Assembly: GCA_946413655.1 (NCBI GenBank)
Contig: CAMKLO010000012.1
Location: 1-64,000 of the forward strand
Length of the DNA: 64,000 bases
Origin: an uncultured Fibrobacter sp.
Lineage (GTDB): Bacteria; Fibrobacterota; Fibrobacteria; Fibrobacterales; Fibrobacteraceae
Direction: 5' to 3'
Part shown: piece by piece, positions 51,595 through 60,580 of the stretch
Layout of the letters: each line of letters starts with the position of its first letter
Numbering within the stretch: the stretch's first letter is position 1
Program-made: the position numbers and the translations under genes
Notes under the pieces: generated by a model
Seen by the model: the letters and a program-made list of their open reading frames with translations, nothing else
Database searches by the model: none
What the model was told of the DNA's origin: nothing

Positions 51595-53055
51595 TTACTG
51601 ATTCCAGCTATCGTCGTGAGAATTTTCCGGAGCCGGAGCATCCGGAGTCTGGCCCAATGCCGGAGTATCTTCAACAGGCTTCAGTTCCGGAGCAGCGTTG
51701 CCAGAAATTTCTTCAGACTTTTCAGATATAGGAATGTTGCCAATGTAATTGCGGATAATTCTCGGCGTCACGAAAATCACGAGGTCCTTCTTCGTGATGG
51801 ACTTACGAGTATATTTGAAGAGGTTTCCGAGAAGCGGGATATCCTTGAGGAACGGGATGCCGCTTTCGCTTTCCGTATTTTCGTTACGGGTAAGGCCACC
51901 GATCACGACCGTTTCACCATCAGCCACAACCACCTTGGTCTTTGCTTCCTGAGTCGAAATCACGATTTCGCCCTTTTCGTCATAGCCGTAAGAGTTGTTC
52001 TGCGGATAAAGGTCGAGCAAAATGCGGTTGTCGCCAGTGACATGCGGAGTCACCGTGAGCTTGATACCCGTTTCCACCATCTTGGTGGAAGATTCGCCGC
52101 TATCGTCAATCACGCGGATAGAGACCTGGTCACCCATGAACACGCGGGCTTCGGTATTGTCGAGCGTAGAAACCTGCGGAGATGCAAGCACTTCGGTCGA
52201 AGCGTCACCCATCAAGTTCGAAATAGCAATCTGCAAGTTGTTGTCGAGGAGGCTTGCAGTAATGGCCGTGCTGGCATTACCCACAGCCGGAGAAGTCCCT
52301 TTTCCGTTCGGGAAAGACCGGATTGCGCCACTGATTCGGCTAGAACCAGCCGCAGCCCCGGTTGCAGTAGTAACCGTACCCGGAGTAAGCGATGCGGAGC
52401 CCACAGCAGCCGTCCAGTCCACACCAAGTTCGCGGGCCAGTTCGCTGTTCACGACCACGAGCTTTGCGGTAATCATAATCTGCAGCGTTTCAACATCGAG
52501 TTCGGTGAGGGCATTTGCCATCTGTTCGATTTTGTTTTCTGTATCATAGACGATGATGGAGTTCGTGCGTTCCACAACAGAAATTTTACCGCGGTTGGAC
52601 TTCATGTTATCAAGGACCTTGACAAGTTCATCGGCCTTGGCATGATGAATCTGGAAGTTCTTACGAACAAGCGGAGCATTCTGTTCGGCCTGTTTTTCTT
52701 CATCGGCAAGTTTCTTCTGTTTGGCCTGATAAGTGCTCTGGCGCTGGATAGAAATGTACTTGTCCTGAATCACCCACGTGAGGTCATTCATGTTACAAAT
52801 AATATCCAAGGTTTCTTGCCAAGTCTTCTTGGTCACGCGCAAGCTGATTTTACCCTTGACATCAGGAGCCACCAAGATATCCACGCCAGCAATGACGGAC
52901 ACAGAACGGAATATGGCTTCATAGTCCATGTTCACGAAGTTAAAGTCATACAACTTCTTATTCGGGGCAACAGAACCTTCGGCAGGAGCTGCCCACGAAG
53001 TGGCAAAACTAGCCACCATAATAAGAATCGTCAGAATTTTAGTCAGCTTTTTCAC
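51595..53055 (-). CDS. pilQ: type IV pilus secretin PilQ
   Basis: A 486-residue secretin forming the outer-membrane pore for the type IV pilus. Signal MKKLTKILTILIMVASFATSWA, then an STN/N0-like domain (FVNMDYEAIFRSVSVIAGVDILVAPDV...), an N1 domain around 120-200 (NFQIHHAKADELVKVLDNM) and the secretin core (about 235-440) with TVSxxDNTEARVFMGDQVS and the VPFL-type SGIPFLKDIPLLGNLFKY. The AMIN domains usually at the N-terminus of PilQ are missing; one appears in the upstream gene instead. The start is GTG, overlapping the stop of pilP (GTGA). Last gene of pilMNOPQ. Confidence 0.95.
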   Translation of the reverse strand: MKKLTKILTILIMVASFATSWAAPAEGSVAPNKKLYDFNFVNMDYEAIFRSVSVIAGVDILVAPDVKGKISLRVTKKTWQETLDIICNMNDLTWVIQDKYISIQRQSTYQAKQKKLADEEKQAEQNAPLVRKNFQIHHAKADELVKVLDNMKSNRGKISVVERTNSIIVYDTENKIEQMANALTELDVETLQIMITAKLVVVNSELARELGVDWTAAVGSASLTPGTVTTATGAAAGSSRISGAIRSFPNGKGTSPAVGNASTAITASLLDNNLQIAISNLMGDASTEVLASPQVSTLDNTEARVFMGDQVSIRVIDDSGESSTKMVETGIKLTVTPHVTGDNRILLDLYPQNNSYGYDEKGEIVISTQEAKTKVVVADGETVVIGGLTRNENTESESGIPFLKDIPLLGNLFKYTRKSITKKDLVIFVTPRIIRNYIGNIPISEKSEEISGNAAPELKPVEDTPALGQTPDAPAPENSHDDSWNQ

Positions 53056-54890
53056 TTTTGACCCCCAAATTTATCGGGAAGACCCATAGAGTAGCGACGG
53101 CTCACCCCGAATTCTTGAATCAAGAAGAGCACATCAGTTTGTGTGATTTTAAGAACTTTTCCGTTCATGATCTTATCGCCTTCCTTAAGCGTGTAAGATA
53201 CACTCGGATTCTTGGTTTCGACGAGGATGGCCACCGGCTCCTCGGCTTCCCAAATGATACCCACCAATTCAACCTGGTCGATGTTGATACCTTCTTCGAC
53301 CAATCCCTTGATTTCAACAAACGGATCACGACGACCAAAGGAACTGTAAGTCACGCGGTCTTCATAAAGTTCGTCAAGAGCGCTTCCGGCGGGTTTCATG
53401 CCCTGCGTGAGCTTTTCGCCGCGTTCCTGATCCACCTTCTTGAGGCGTTCCATCTGGACTGCAGAAAGTTCATCGGAGAAGCTTACGGCACGGCGGTTCA
53501 CATAACCGATCTTGTTTCCGACCTGCACCTTGCGGTAAAGTCCATTCAAGTCCATGTTCACGAGGCGATCGCCAAAGACAACACGCTGCATGACCTGGGC
53601 CTTTTCACTCGGGGCGGCATAGAATTCCGTTTCATCGGCAACGACAATCAATTCACGCACGACTGGGCGCAAATGGAACGTCTGAGTGCTGGACACCAGC
53701 TTTTTGCTATCCTTTTCGTAGGACTTCACAAATTCCGAGAATTCAGGAGCGCGTTCCGGAGTCTTCATCCAGTCGCGGACAAAAATTCCATCCGGGCGAG
53801 CACCCCAAAACACGAATCCGTCACGACGGACCGCATTTTCGGACGTCTGCAAAATCAAAGCGCCTTCTTGCACCAAAATCACAGGCTTCGCCCCTACTGA
53901 CAATTGGATGTTGAGGCCGTTCGCATCCCAATAGACCGATTTCACAAGAGAACCGGCACTAACTTTGAATACCGGAGACTTTCCGGGGCCGTTAATAGAG
54001 ACCGTGATAATGAAGGCGCCACTCACATTCGAGACTTTGTCTATACTCAACGGTTTGTCGGCCACAAGGCGGAACTGCTCCATGCCCGAACCGATAAGGA
54101 CCGTCATTTCCTTTATGCCAGAGAGCAAAGCCGAAGCAGATGTCGGCGCACTAGCGACTTGTCCCTGCAAAGCCTTTTCAGCGGCTTTTCTTTCAAGCAG
54201 AGCCTGCTTTTCGGCGGCTTTGCGTTCGGCGGCCAAGCGCTTTTCTTCTTCGCGGGCAGCTTTCTCGGCAGCCTTGCGTTCCTGTTCAGCAATCTTGCGG
54301 TCAATCGCGGCTTGCTTTTCAGCAGCTTTCTTATCAAGCAGAGCCTGCTTTTCGGCGGCCTTTCTGTCAAGGAGCGCCTGCTTTTCAGCAGCCTTGCGTT
54401 CGGCAGCCAAGCGCTTTTCCTCTTCGCGAGCAGCCTTTTCGGCGGCAGCCTTCTTGCTTGCGAACAACTTAGAAAGCACCCAGGACTTGCCGTTCTTGGC
54501 CCCGAATTTCAAAAGGAAATTCGCCTTTTCAAGCGCAATGGCGTTCTTGTCCGTCGTAATGGACGAGCCCACCAACATTTCAATCTTCAAGAAGTTCATA
54601 CCGCGATAGGGTTCCTTGAAAACCTTCATGGAACGCACAAACGGCGAAGACTTATCGACATCGTAATCACCGACGCCAAGAGCAAAATCCGATTCGGAAA
54701 AACCGACCGTCAATTTCTTTGAAGCCTCATCGTATTTCTGGAAGAATGTCGGCAAATCCTTGTCGGAGGTGAACTGGAATACCATTTGGCAATTCTTCGC
54801 ACCACCACAATCAAGGCGGACATCCTTAATCAGCGCCGCCTGCAAAGCCACGGCACTAGATAACAGCATAAGAAGGAACTTGCATTTCAT
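53052..54890 (-). CDS. pilP: PilP-like protein with N-terminal AMIN domain, TolA-like helix and SH3 domain
   Basis: About 612 residues from the ATG at 54890, which overlaps the pilO stop (TAATG) and starts the signal MKCKFLLMLLSSAVALQA. Domains in order: AMIN-like (about 20-130), a highly charged Ala/Lys/Glu helix with repeated RKAAEKQALLDRK units (about 145-240), and an unassigned segment with a second AMIN-like part (about 260-350). A bacterial SH3 region (about 410-475) includes FYAAPSEKAQVMQRV. The closing PilP domain (RRDPFVEIKG ... VELVGIIW ... YTLKEGDKIMNGKVLKI) couples inner-membrane PilMNO to PilQ. Family PilP proteins are near 175 residues, so this one is greatly enlarged. Confidence 0.88.
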   Translation of the reverse strand: MKCKFLLMLLSSAVALQAALIKDVRLDCGGAKNCQMVFQFTSDKDLPTFFQKYDEASKKLTVGFSESDFALGVGDYDVDKSSPFVRSMKVFKEPYRGMNFLKIEMLVGSSITTDKNAIALEKANFLLKFGAKNGKSWVLSKLFASKKAAAEKAAREEEKRLAAERKAAEKQALLDRKAAEKQALLDKKAAEKQAAIDRKIAEQERKAAEKAAREEEKRLAAERKAAEKQALLERKAAEKALQGQVASAPTSASALLSGIKEMTVLIGSGMEQFRLVADKPLSIDKVSNVSGAFIITVSINGPGKSPVFKVSAGSLVKSVYWDANGLNIQLSVGAKPVILVQEGALILQTSENAVRRDGFVFWGARPDGIFVRDWMKTPERAPEFSEFVKSYEKDSKKLVSSTQTFHLRPVVRELIVVADETEFYAAPSEKAQVMQRVVFGDRLVNMDLNGLYRKVQVGNKIGYVNRRAVSFSDELSAVQMERLKKVDQERGEKLTQGMKPAGSALDELYEDRVTYSSFGRRDPFVEIKGLVEEGINIDQVELVGIIWEAEEPVAILVETKNPSVSYTLKEGDKIMNGKVLKITQTDVLFLIQEFGVSRRYSMGLPDKFGGQK

Positions 54891-55495
54891 TATTTGCCAA
54901 CCTTCTTGGATGTATAAGTGGTCAAGTTGAAGTTCACCGACATGGTAATCGGAGTCCAACCGTGAGATTCAGCTTTTTGCACTTCGGCAGCGATACCCGA
55001 ATAGCGAGAAAGCCTCAAGTTCGTAATGGCAGTCGGGTAATTAAAGTTCGCGATTTCTGCGAACAAATAACCGAGCATGTGGTAACCGGAATTGACCGCA
55101 ATAGAATAGCGGTTTTCGATGTAATGTTCCCTTTCGGAACGGCCTTCCGGGTTGAACTTCTGGATTTGCACACCGGAACTGCGCAGCACGGAATAGAGAT
55201 CCTGCAAGCGCAGCGGCACTTTTTCTTCTTCCGGGAACATTTCCTTCAACTTTTGGAAATCCTTTTCGGCCTGAGCGAGTTGCATTTCGAGTTCTGCCAC
55301 GCGATGTCTCTTGGATTCAATCTTTTTGAGTTCGTTAGTTGCAGATTCCAACCGGCTTTCGAGACCTTTCCTCTCCTCGTCAAACGGAACCCATACATAG
55401 GTATAGACGGTATAGCCCGCCACGAGAATCACGAGAGTCATGATAAAGGCATACAGAGTCTTTTTGTCTTTCAAATCTATATTAAGGCCACCCAT
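54890..55495 (-). CDS. pilO: type IV pilus inner-membrane protein PilO
   Basis: About 201 residues: one membrane helix (FIMTLVILVAGYTVYTYVWVP, about 18-38), a coiled coil (40-90) and a ferredoxin-like domain with EEEKVPLRLQDLYSVLRSSGVQI. It pairs with PilN in the alignment complex. I use the ATG at 55495, which has AGGAGG at good spacing; a GTG at 55501 overlapping the pilN stop is the alternative. Confidence 0.92.
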   Translation of the reverse strand: MGGLNIDLKDKKTLYAFIMTLVILVAGYTVYTYVWVPFDEERKGLESRLESATNELKKIESKRHRVAELEMQLAQAEKDFQKLKEMFPEEEKVPLRLQDLYSVLRSSGVQIQKFNPEGRSEREHYIENRYSIAVNSGYHMLGYLFAEIANFNYPTAITNLRLSRYSGIAAEVQKAESHGWTPITMSVNFNLTTYTSKKVGK

Positions 55496-55497
55496 AA

Positions 55498-56115
55498 TCA
55501 CCCCTCCTCACCAAAGTCTCGCTTGAGATCGACCTTGAGCGTAAAGCTGTAAGCCTCATCCCCATCGACCTTCGTTGTGGAAATGGTCACCAACGAAACC
55601 TTTTCGACACTAACCTGTTTTTCGAGTTTGACCATGTATTCCGCCACTTCGGAGAAATCAAACGTCATCCCCTTCATTTCCAGATTGAACTCGCTCACCT
55701 GCGACAAGCTCAGCAGCCACATGTTCGGCGGGAGCACCGACGAAATGTTTTCGAACAACACCACCCAGCGTCTCTTGTTAATTTGTATAGACTTAAGGGC
55801 ATTTATTTTGGTATTGATGATAGACTGGCTCTTTTCGAGTTCACTTATCTTCACCAATAGCGGACGTTCGCGATCCACGGCGTCCCTTACGGACTTGAGT
55901 TCGGCTTCCAAACTCGAAATCGTTTCTATAGTGTACGCATAAACAAACAAAACGCAGAACACAGAAACAATAAATATAACTGTAGGCCAAACAATTCGGC
56001 GGTCGGTTACCCAAGTCAAGTCCTTCTGCTTCTTGCGGTGTTCGCCAGGCAAAAGGTTGATGGTAATCGCAAGCGCCTTATTGGAGCCTTTACCTTTATT
56101 AATCTTCGTCGCCAT
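55498..56115 (-). CDS. pilN: type IV pilus inner-membrane protein PilN
   Basis: A 205-residue protein with the cytoplasmic INLLPGEHRKKQKD motif (about 18-31) that binds PilM. One membrane helix follows at about 47-66, then a coiled coil, and a periplasmic domain with LPPNMWLLSLSQVSEFNLEMKG. The start ATG overlaps the pilM stop. The N-terminus is extended by about 15 basic residues before the NLLP motif. Confidence 0.93.
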   Translation of the reverse strand: MATKINKGKGSNKALAITINLLPGEHRKKQKDLTWVTDRRIVWPTVIFIVSVFCVLFVYAYTIETISSLEAELKSVRDAVDRERPLLVKISELEKSQSIINTKINALKSIQINKRRWVVLFENISSVLPPNMWLLSLSQVSEFNLEMKGMTFDFSEVAEYMVKLEKQVSVEKVSLVTISTTKVDGDEAYSFTLKVDLKRDFGEEG

Positions 56116-57254
56116 TAGAACTTCCTCATTGCAAGTCCCAAAGCCGGGGCATAAATGTTAGACAAGGCAATGGATATACCTTCCGTTCCGACAACGCTGG
56201 AATCGCATTCCACCGAGCGGAAGGGGTTTACGGTATCCGTTTCGATTCCAGTTTTTTCGGCAATGTATTCCAAAAGTCCGGGAACCGCGGCACCACCACC
56301 GCCAATCAAAATTTTTTCGAGCGGACGAGCGTCTTCGGCAGAAGAGAAATAGCGGATGCCAAACGTTATCTGGGACATCAGTTCTTCGAAGGCGACCTTC
56401 ATGGCGTCTTCCAACACGGAGATGGCCACACCTTCAATAACTTTCAAGTCGTTCTTTTCGAACATCTCATGGCACTTTTCAGGAGTGGCATCGAGACTGG
56501 AAGAAAGTTTGTTAATAATAACGTTCAGCGAACCGCCATTCATGGACCTGACCGAGTGGAACTTGCCATCCTGAATAAAGCCGACACTCATCTTGTTGTC
56601 GCCAATATTGAATATGGCCGTCGTCTTTTTGCGGTCTTCTTCTGATGCTGTTGCAACAAAAGAATTCAAAAGGCCAAAAATATCGACATCCAATGCCGAA
56701 AGCTTGATTCCTTTACGTGTAAAGAACTGTGCCCAGGAATCGAGCATGGAACTCTTGGCGGCCACGACGTTGACCTTGACTTCGTCGCCTTCACGAGAGA
56801 CAACCTCATAGTCCAGAACGTTGTCCTGGTCATCAAATGGCGGACGGGACTGTGCGGTCTGAACGATAATGGCTTCTTCATTGCCATTCTTCGGAACCTT
56901 GATCGACATATGATCGACCAACACACCACCTTCACCCGCACCACAATTCACCGATGCCACAACATCCACATTTTCATCAATCGGATGACGAAGCATAAGC
57001 TTGGAAAAAGCTTCGCCGAGCATGTCGAAGCCATCTTTTTCCTTCTTTTCGCCAGCCATATCATCGGATTCACGCCTCTGGATAAGACCATTAATAATAG
57101 AACCCGCAGGTACAGGTTCAAGATCAATATCGCGCACAATCCTTTTACCGTTAGCATCATGATAGACCTTAACGTACTTGATGCTGTAGTGGCCAACATC
57201 TATGCCAACAGTTTCGCGCTCTCCACGAATTCTAGCAATCAATCCTAAAGCCAA
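56115..57254 (-). CDS. pilM: type IV pilus assembly protein PilM
   Basis: A 379-residue actin-fold ATPase like FtsA. VGIDVGHYSIKYVKV (phosphate 1), IFNIGDNKMSVGFIQDG (phosphate 2) and ILIGGGGAAVPGLLEYIAE (adenosine motif) are intact. It binds the PilN N-terminus on the cytoplasmic face. The start is TTG at 57254, with CGGAG seven bases upstream and no other fitting start. Relative to standard PilM there is an acidic/Lys insertion near 65-75 (RRESDDMAGEKKEKDG). First gene of the five-gene pil set. Confidence 0.94.
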   Translation of the reverse strand: MALGLIARIRGERETVGIDVGHYSIKYVKVYHDANGKRIVRDIDLEPVPAGSIINGLIQRRESDDMAGEKKEKDGFDMLGEAFSKLMLRHPIDENVDVVASVNCGAGEGGVLVDHMSIKVPKNGNEEAIIVQTAQSRPPFDDQDNVLDYEVVSREGDEVKVNVVAAKSSMLDSWAQFFTRKGIKLSALDVDIFGLLNSFVATASEEDRKKTTAIFNIGDNKMSVGFIQDGKFHSVRSMNGGSLNVIINKLSSSLDATPEKCHEMFEKNDLKVIEGVAISVLEDAMKVAFEELMSQITFGIRYFSSAEDARPLEKILIGGGGAAVPGLLEYIAEKTGIETDTVNPFRSVECDSSVVGTEGISIALSNIYAPALGLAMRKF

Positions 57255-57362
57255 AATAAAACTCCGATAAGTAACAATACTATGTAAATTTTACTTTCAT
57301 AAACATCGAATGTCAAGCGAAAAAAAGCTCTAAGTAATTGATTTTTAAGATTTTACGGCATT

Positions 57363-58376
57363 TTATGCCGTTTTTTTCGCCTTTGCTTTGTGATTTACCT
57401 CAAAAATGTACTGTAGAACACGTTCCTGCGTCCATGCATAGGCTCCAGTAAACACTGCCGAGAGGGAAAAATACTGTGGAAAATTGGGGTTTCTGTGCCC
57501 CAAATTGTTCAAAACCTTCACATCGACGTTCTGTTCGCCAAACGTCGGAAGCTCAAATTTTATTGAAATTTGCTGATCCGGCTTGCAGTCATCGGGCAGA
57601 CCAAGCAGAATACCCCCTGCAGAAAGGTCGTACAGCATGCCCGAACGGACCTCGCCATTAGGGAACGTCGCTTCCACAGGGAAATCGACGACTTCGCGGA
57701 CCCACTTACGCAGTTGTTCCTTGTCCAGCTGCTCGCCATGGCCGAAAACAATCTTTTCCGGAGTGACAGAAAGCACCTGGAGCCGAGTCGAATAGACGGC
57801 ATCGTTCATGCGAGTCCAGCGGACCAGCACATACGATCCCACCAAAGATTTTGCAATGGCTGCAGCACCATCGACCTCAACGCTCCACATTTTTTCGGAT
57901 CGTTCGAGAATCATGACGCGCTTAAAGACGCGGTTGTTTTCAAGCTCCAAATCGACGCGGTCGCCAACATTGAACTGCCTCGTCGAACAAACCATCGTCA
58001 GAGGATTGGAACCGGTGAAGTCCATCTTCCGCCTCAGGCTCTCGATTGCATCCAACGTTTCGTCGCGAACGGAAAGCACATTACGGATACGGTAAAACTC
58101 GGTCACAGCAGCTTCAAAAAGCCCGGAAGAGTTCAGCACGGCGTCCTTGTTCTCAAACTTGGACGAGCGTACCAGTTTTTCCAAAGTGCGCACTTCCTTG
58201 GGCGTGAGCTCGAAAGCCTTGATTTTTTCGTTAAAGGCGTCTGTACCGAACATTTCTTCGTTTTCGCGACGGTTGTACATGAGCTGAATTTCAATCAGCA
58301 CAAGCACCACGAACGGAAGAACCGGAAGTGCATAATATTGGAACATGTTCCAGACTTCTTGAAGAACGTCGGTCAT
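57363..58376 (-). CDS. membrane-anchored PilZ-domain protein
   Basis: About 337 residues from the ATG at 58376 (the TTG at 58391 is less likely). One N-terminal membrane helix (about 16-33, ALPVLPFVVLVLIEIQLMY), a helical segment (55-115), a beta-rich middle and a C-terminal PilZ domain (about 225-330) with YDLSAGGILLGLPDDC and LNNLGHRNPNFPQYF. PilZ domains commonly bind cyclic-di-GMP. The RxxxR and D/NxSxxG signature is only partly visible (DLSAGG is clear; the Arg pair is not obvious). It is 15 bases after pyrC' and 108 bases before pilM, so it may be read with either set. Confidence 0.82.
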   Translation of the reverse strand: MTDVLQEVWNMFQYYALPVLPFVVLVLIEIQLMYNRRENEEMFGTDAFNEKIKAFELTPKEVRTLEKLVRSSKFENKDAVLNSSGLFEAAVTEFYRIRNVLSVRDETLDAIESLRRKMDFTGSNPLTMVCSTRQFNVGDRVDLELENNRVFKRVMILERSEKMWSVEVDGAAAIAKSLVGSYVLVRWTRMNDAVYSTRLQVLSVTPEKIVFGHGEQLDKEQLRKWVREVVDFPVEATFPNGEVRSGMLYDLSAGGILLGLPDDCKPDQQISIKFELPTFGEQNVDVKVLNNLGHRNPNFPQYFSLSAVFTGAYAWTQERVLQYIFEVNHKAKAKKTA

Positions 58377-58391
58377 CAACGCCTCACCCAA

Positions 58392-59651
58392 TTACAGTTC
58401 TGTCCAGACGCTGTTAATGTAGGTAGCGAGGATAGACGACGGAAGTTCCTTGCCTGTAAACGGAGAATTACAGACGTGACCGGCAAAATCGCTTTCGACG
58501 ACCATATGCGGTCTATCTGGGGAAAGCACAATAACGTTGTCCTTAGCAGGGGCAGCACCCGCCAGGCGAGCAGGGACGGTCGAAAGAAGTTCAACGGCAC
58601 GTTGTTCGCCAACGCGTTCCACAAGCTTGTTCCAAATCGCAGGGAGGGCGACTTCCAGCGAAAGGGCTCCCGGCACGGAATCTTCGAAGTTCACGACCGT
58701 ATCCTGACGGAGCACTGGGGTGTGGTTCACGCTGATGGCGTCAACCGTCCCGTCGATAACGCCCTGCCACAAGGCTTCGCGGTCTGCGGCCGAACGAATC
58801 GGCGGAAGGATGTGGTATGCGGAATCCAGCGTTTCGAGGCAAGAATCGTCCAACAGCAAGTGGTACAAATTCACATCACAGGTGACATCGATACCTACCC
58901 TGCGTGCACGGCAGACGAGGTCCAGCGTTTCGCCACAAGTCACTTGTTTGAAATGCACCGGAACCTGCAAGAACCGAGCCGTTTCAAGAATCGTGTAAGC
59001 GGCAATCGTCTCCGCGATACGCGGAATGCCCTTCATGCCAAGCATGTCGGAATAGGCGCCTTCGTGGACGCAACCGCTATGGCGGAGCGTCTTGTCCATC
59101 GGCTGGAAAAAGAAGCGTTTGCCCGTCATCTTGCCGTATTCCATTGCAAGGCGGAGGAAGCGGGAATGGGGAATCGCGCTGCTACCGTCGCCAAAGCCAG
59201 CGACACCCGCTACAGCCAGTTCCACCATTTCAGCCAAACTGTCAGTACCGAAGCCCTTGCTGTAGGCGCCGAGGAACTTTATTTCAAAGCCCTTTCCACC
59301 GAGTTCTTCGGTCTTGAAGCGGTTGACCATCGCGGTAAATTTGTCCGCATCGTCAATCGGGTTTGCAGCGCTTTCGTAAAGGCCACCATAGAAGCCGCCC
59401 TTGCGCATAGCTTCAAAGCCGTCCGCAAACGTATAGACATCATCGCGGAGCGGCTCCATAAAGTCCAGTCCGAGACCGAAAAGGGCCGGCAACACCAAAG
59501 CGCCATTGCAGTCAAATTCAGTCGTTTCAGAGCCTTCGCAGGCATTCAGGCGAACTTCGCTACGCAATTCAAAAGACTTGCCATTCCAATACTTTGCATT
59601 TTTAAGAACAACATTCGAAAGACGACCCTTACAAGGTTTACGCATTTTCAT
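58392..59651 (-). CDS. pyrC': PyrC'-type inactive dihydroorotase homolog
   Basis: About 419 residues from the ATG at 59651, which has GGAGG at good spacing and overlaps pyrB by 14 bases. The fold is that of class I dihydroorotase, but every metal ligand is altered: PALFGLGLDFMEP at 55-67 has G61 and D63 where the family has HxH, FQPMDK replaces HCED, VHFKQVTC replaces HxxHVS, and SVNHTP replaces TDHAP. Such PyrC' proteins are catalytically dead partners of aspartate carbamoyltransferase, known from Pseudomonas. A real dihydroorotase must be encoded elsewhere. It lies between pyrB and a PilZ gene. Confidence 0.9.
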   Translation of the reverse strand: MKMRKPCKGRLSNVVLKNAKYWNGKSFELRSEVRLNACEGSETTEFDCNGALVLPALFGLGLDFMEPLRDDVYTFADGFEAMRKGGFYGGLYESAANPIDDADKFTAMVNRFKTEELGGKGFEIKFLGAYSKGFGTDSLAEMVELAVAGVAGFGDGSSAIPHSRFLRLAMEYGKMTGKRFFFQPMDKTLRHSGCVHEGAYSDMLGMKGIPRIAETIAAYTILETARFLQVPVHFKQVTCGETLDLVCRARRVGIDVTCDVNLYHLLLDDSCLETLDSAYHILPPIRSAADREALWQGVIDGTVDAISVNHTPVLRQDTVVNFEDSVPGALSLEVALPAIWNKLVERVGEQRAVELLSTVPARLAGAAPAKDNVIVLSPDRPHMVVESDFAGHVCNSPFTGKELPSSILATYINSVWTEL

Positions 59652-60579
59652 TGTTGCGACCTCCAGCCAAAAGGAAGAGAACAGCCATACGGACGGCAAC
59701 ACCGTTAGTCACCTGATCCAGAATAACAGAATGGTTGCCGTCGGCAATGTCGGAATCCAGTTCGACACCGCGGTTGATTGGCCCCGGATGCATGATGATG
59801 ACTTTGTCCTTAGCGCAGTCCAAAAGTTCCTGCGTGATGCCGAATGTGTTGCGGTATTCGCGCATGCTCGGGAGGAGCGCGTCATCCATGCGTTCTTTCT
59901 GCAAGCGGAGCGCGATGATGGCATCCGCATTGGCGACTGCCTTCTGCACATCCGGTTCCCACGTCACCTGGTCCATCAGTTCCGTATTGCGGGGTACTAG
60001 CGTCGAAGGTCCGCAAAGCGTCACATGGGCTCCCATCGTCGTCATGCCCCAGAGGTTACTGCGGGCCACGCGGCTATGGCGGATATCACCGATGATGGTC
60101 ACGTTCTTGCCTTCGAGAGTCCCGAGCTTTTCTTCGACCGTCAGCATGTCGAGGAGAGCCTGCGTCGGGTGTTCGTGAGCACCGTCGCCCGCGTTCACGA
60201 TAATCGCATTGCTGTTGTCCGCAAGGAACTTCGGCACGCCGGTCCCCTTGTGACGGACGACCACGATATCGATTTTCATGGCCTCGATGTTACGGAGCGT
60301 ATCGACAAGCGTTTCGCCCTTCTTGACGCTGGAGTTAGAACTCGTGAAGTTCACCGTGTCGGCGGAAAGACGCTTCTCGGCAAGTTCAAAGCTCGTACGC
60401 GTGCGGGTGCTGTTTTCGAAGAACAAGTTCACCACAGTCATACCGCGAAGGCTCGGAACTTTCTTGACCGGGCGTTCGAGAATTTCGCGGAACTGTTTTG
60501 CATGGTCCAGAATCAATCGGATATCATGCTTGGACACGCCACGGAGTCCAAACAAGTGTTTAATTTCCAAAGAGCTCAC
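59638..60579 (-). CDS. pyrB: aspartate carbamoyltransferase catalytic subunit
   Basis: A 313-residue enzyme forming carbamoyl-aspartate, the committed step of pyrimidine synthesis. FFENSTRTRTSFELAEKRL (about 54-72) holds the carbamoyl-phosphate STRTR loop; HEHPTQALLD, GDIRHSRVARS and MHPGPINRGVE are intact. The start is GTG at 60579, with GGAGG upstream, two bases from the pyrR stop. No pyrI is nearby; the partner is likely PyrC'. Confidence 0.97.
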   Translation of the reverse strand: MSSLEIKHLFGLRGVSKHDIRLILDHAKQFREILERPVKKVPSLRGMTVVNLFFENSTRTRTSFELAEKRLSADTVNFTSSNSSVKKGETLVDTLRNIEAMKIDIVVVRHKGTGVPKFLADNSNAIIVNAGDGAHEHPTQALLDMLTVEEKLGTLEGKNVTIIGDIRHSRVARSNLWGMTTMGAHVTLCGPSTLVPRNTELMDQVTWEPDVQKAVANADAIIALRLQKERMDDALLPSMREYRNTFGITQELLDCAKDKVIIMHPGPINRGVELDSDIADGNHSVILDQVTNGVAVRMAVLFLLAGGRNNENA

Positions 60580-60580
60580 G

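Noticed and set aside
57355-57371. ACGGCATTTTATGCCGT hairpin as terminator of the PilZ gene
   Set aside because: It overlaps the stop codon and is not followed by a T-run on the minus strand; the T-run is on the coding side.
57570-59708. 712-codon open frame on the plus strand
   Set aside because: It is antisense to pyrC' and the PilZ gene, both with clear families. The translation is His/Arg-rich without domain or start signal and arises from the third-position bias of the real genes.
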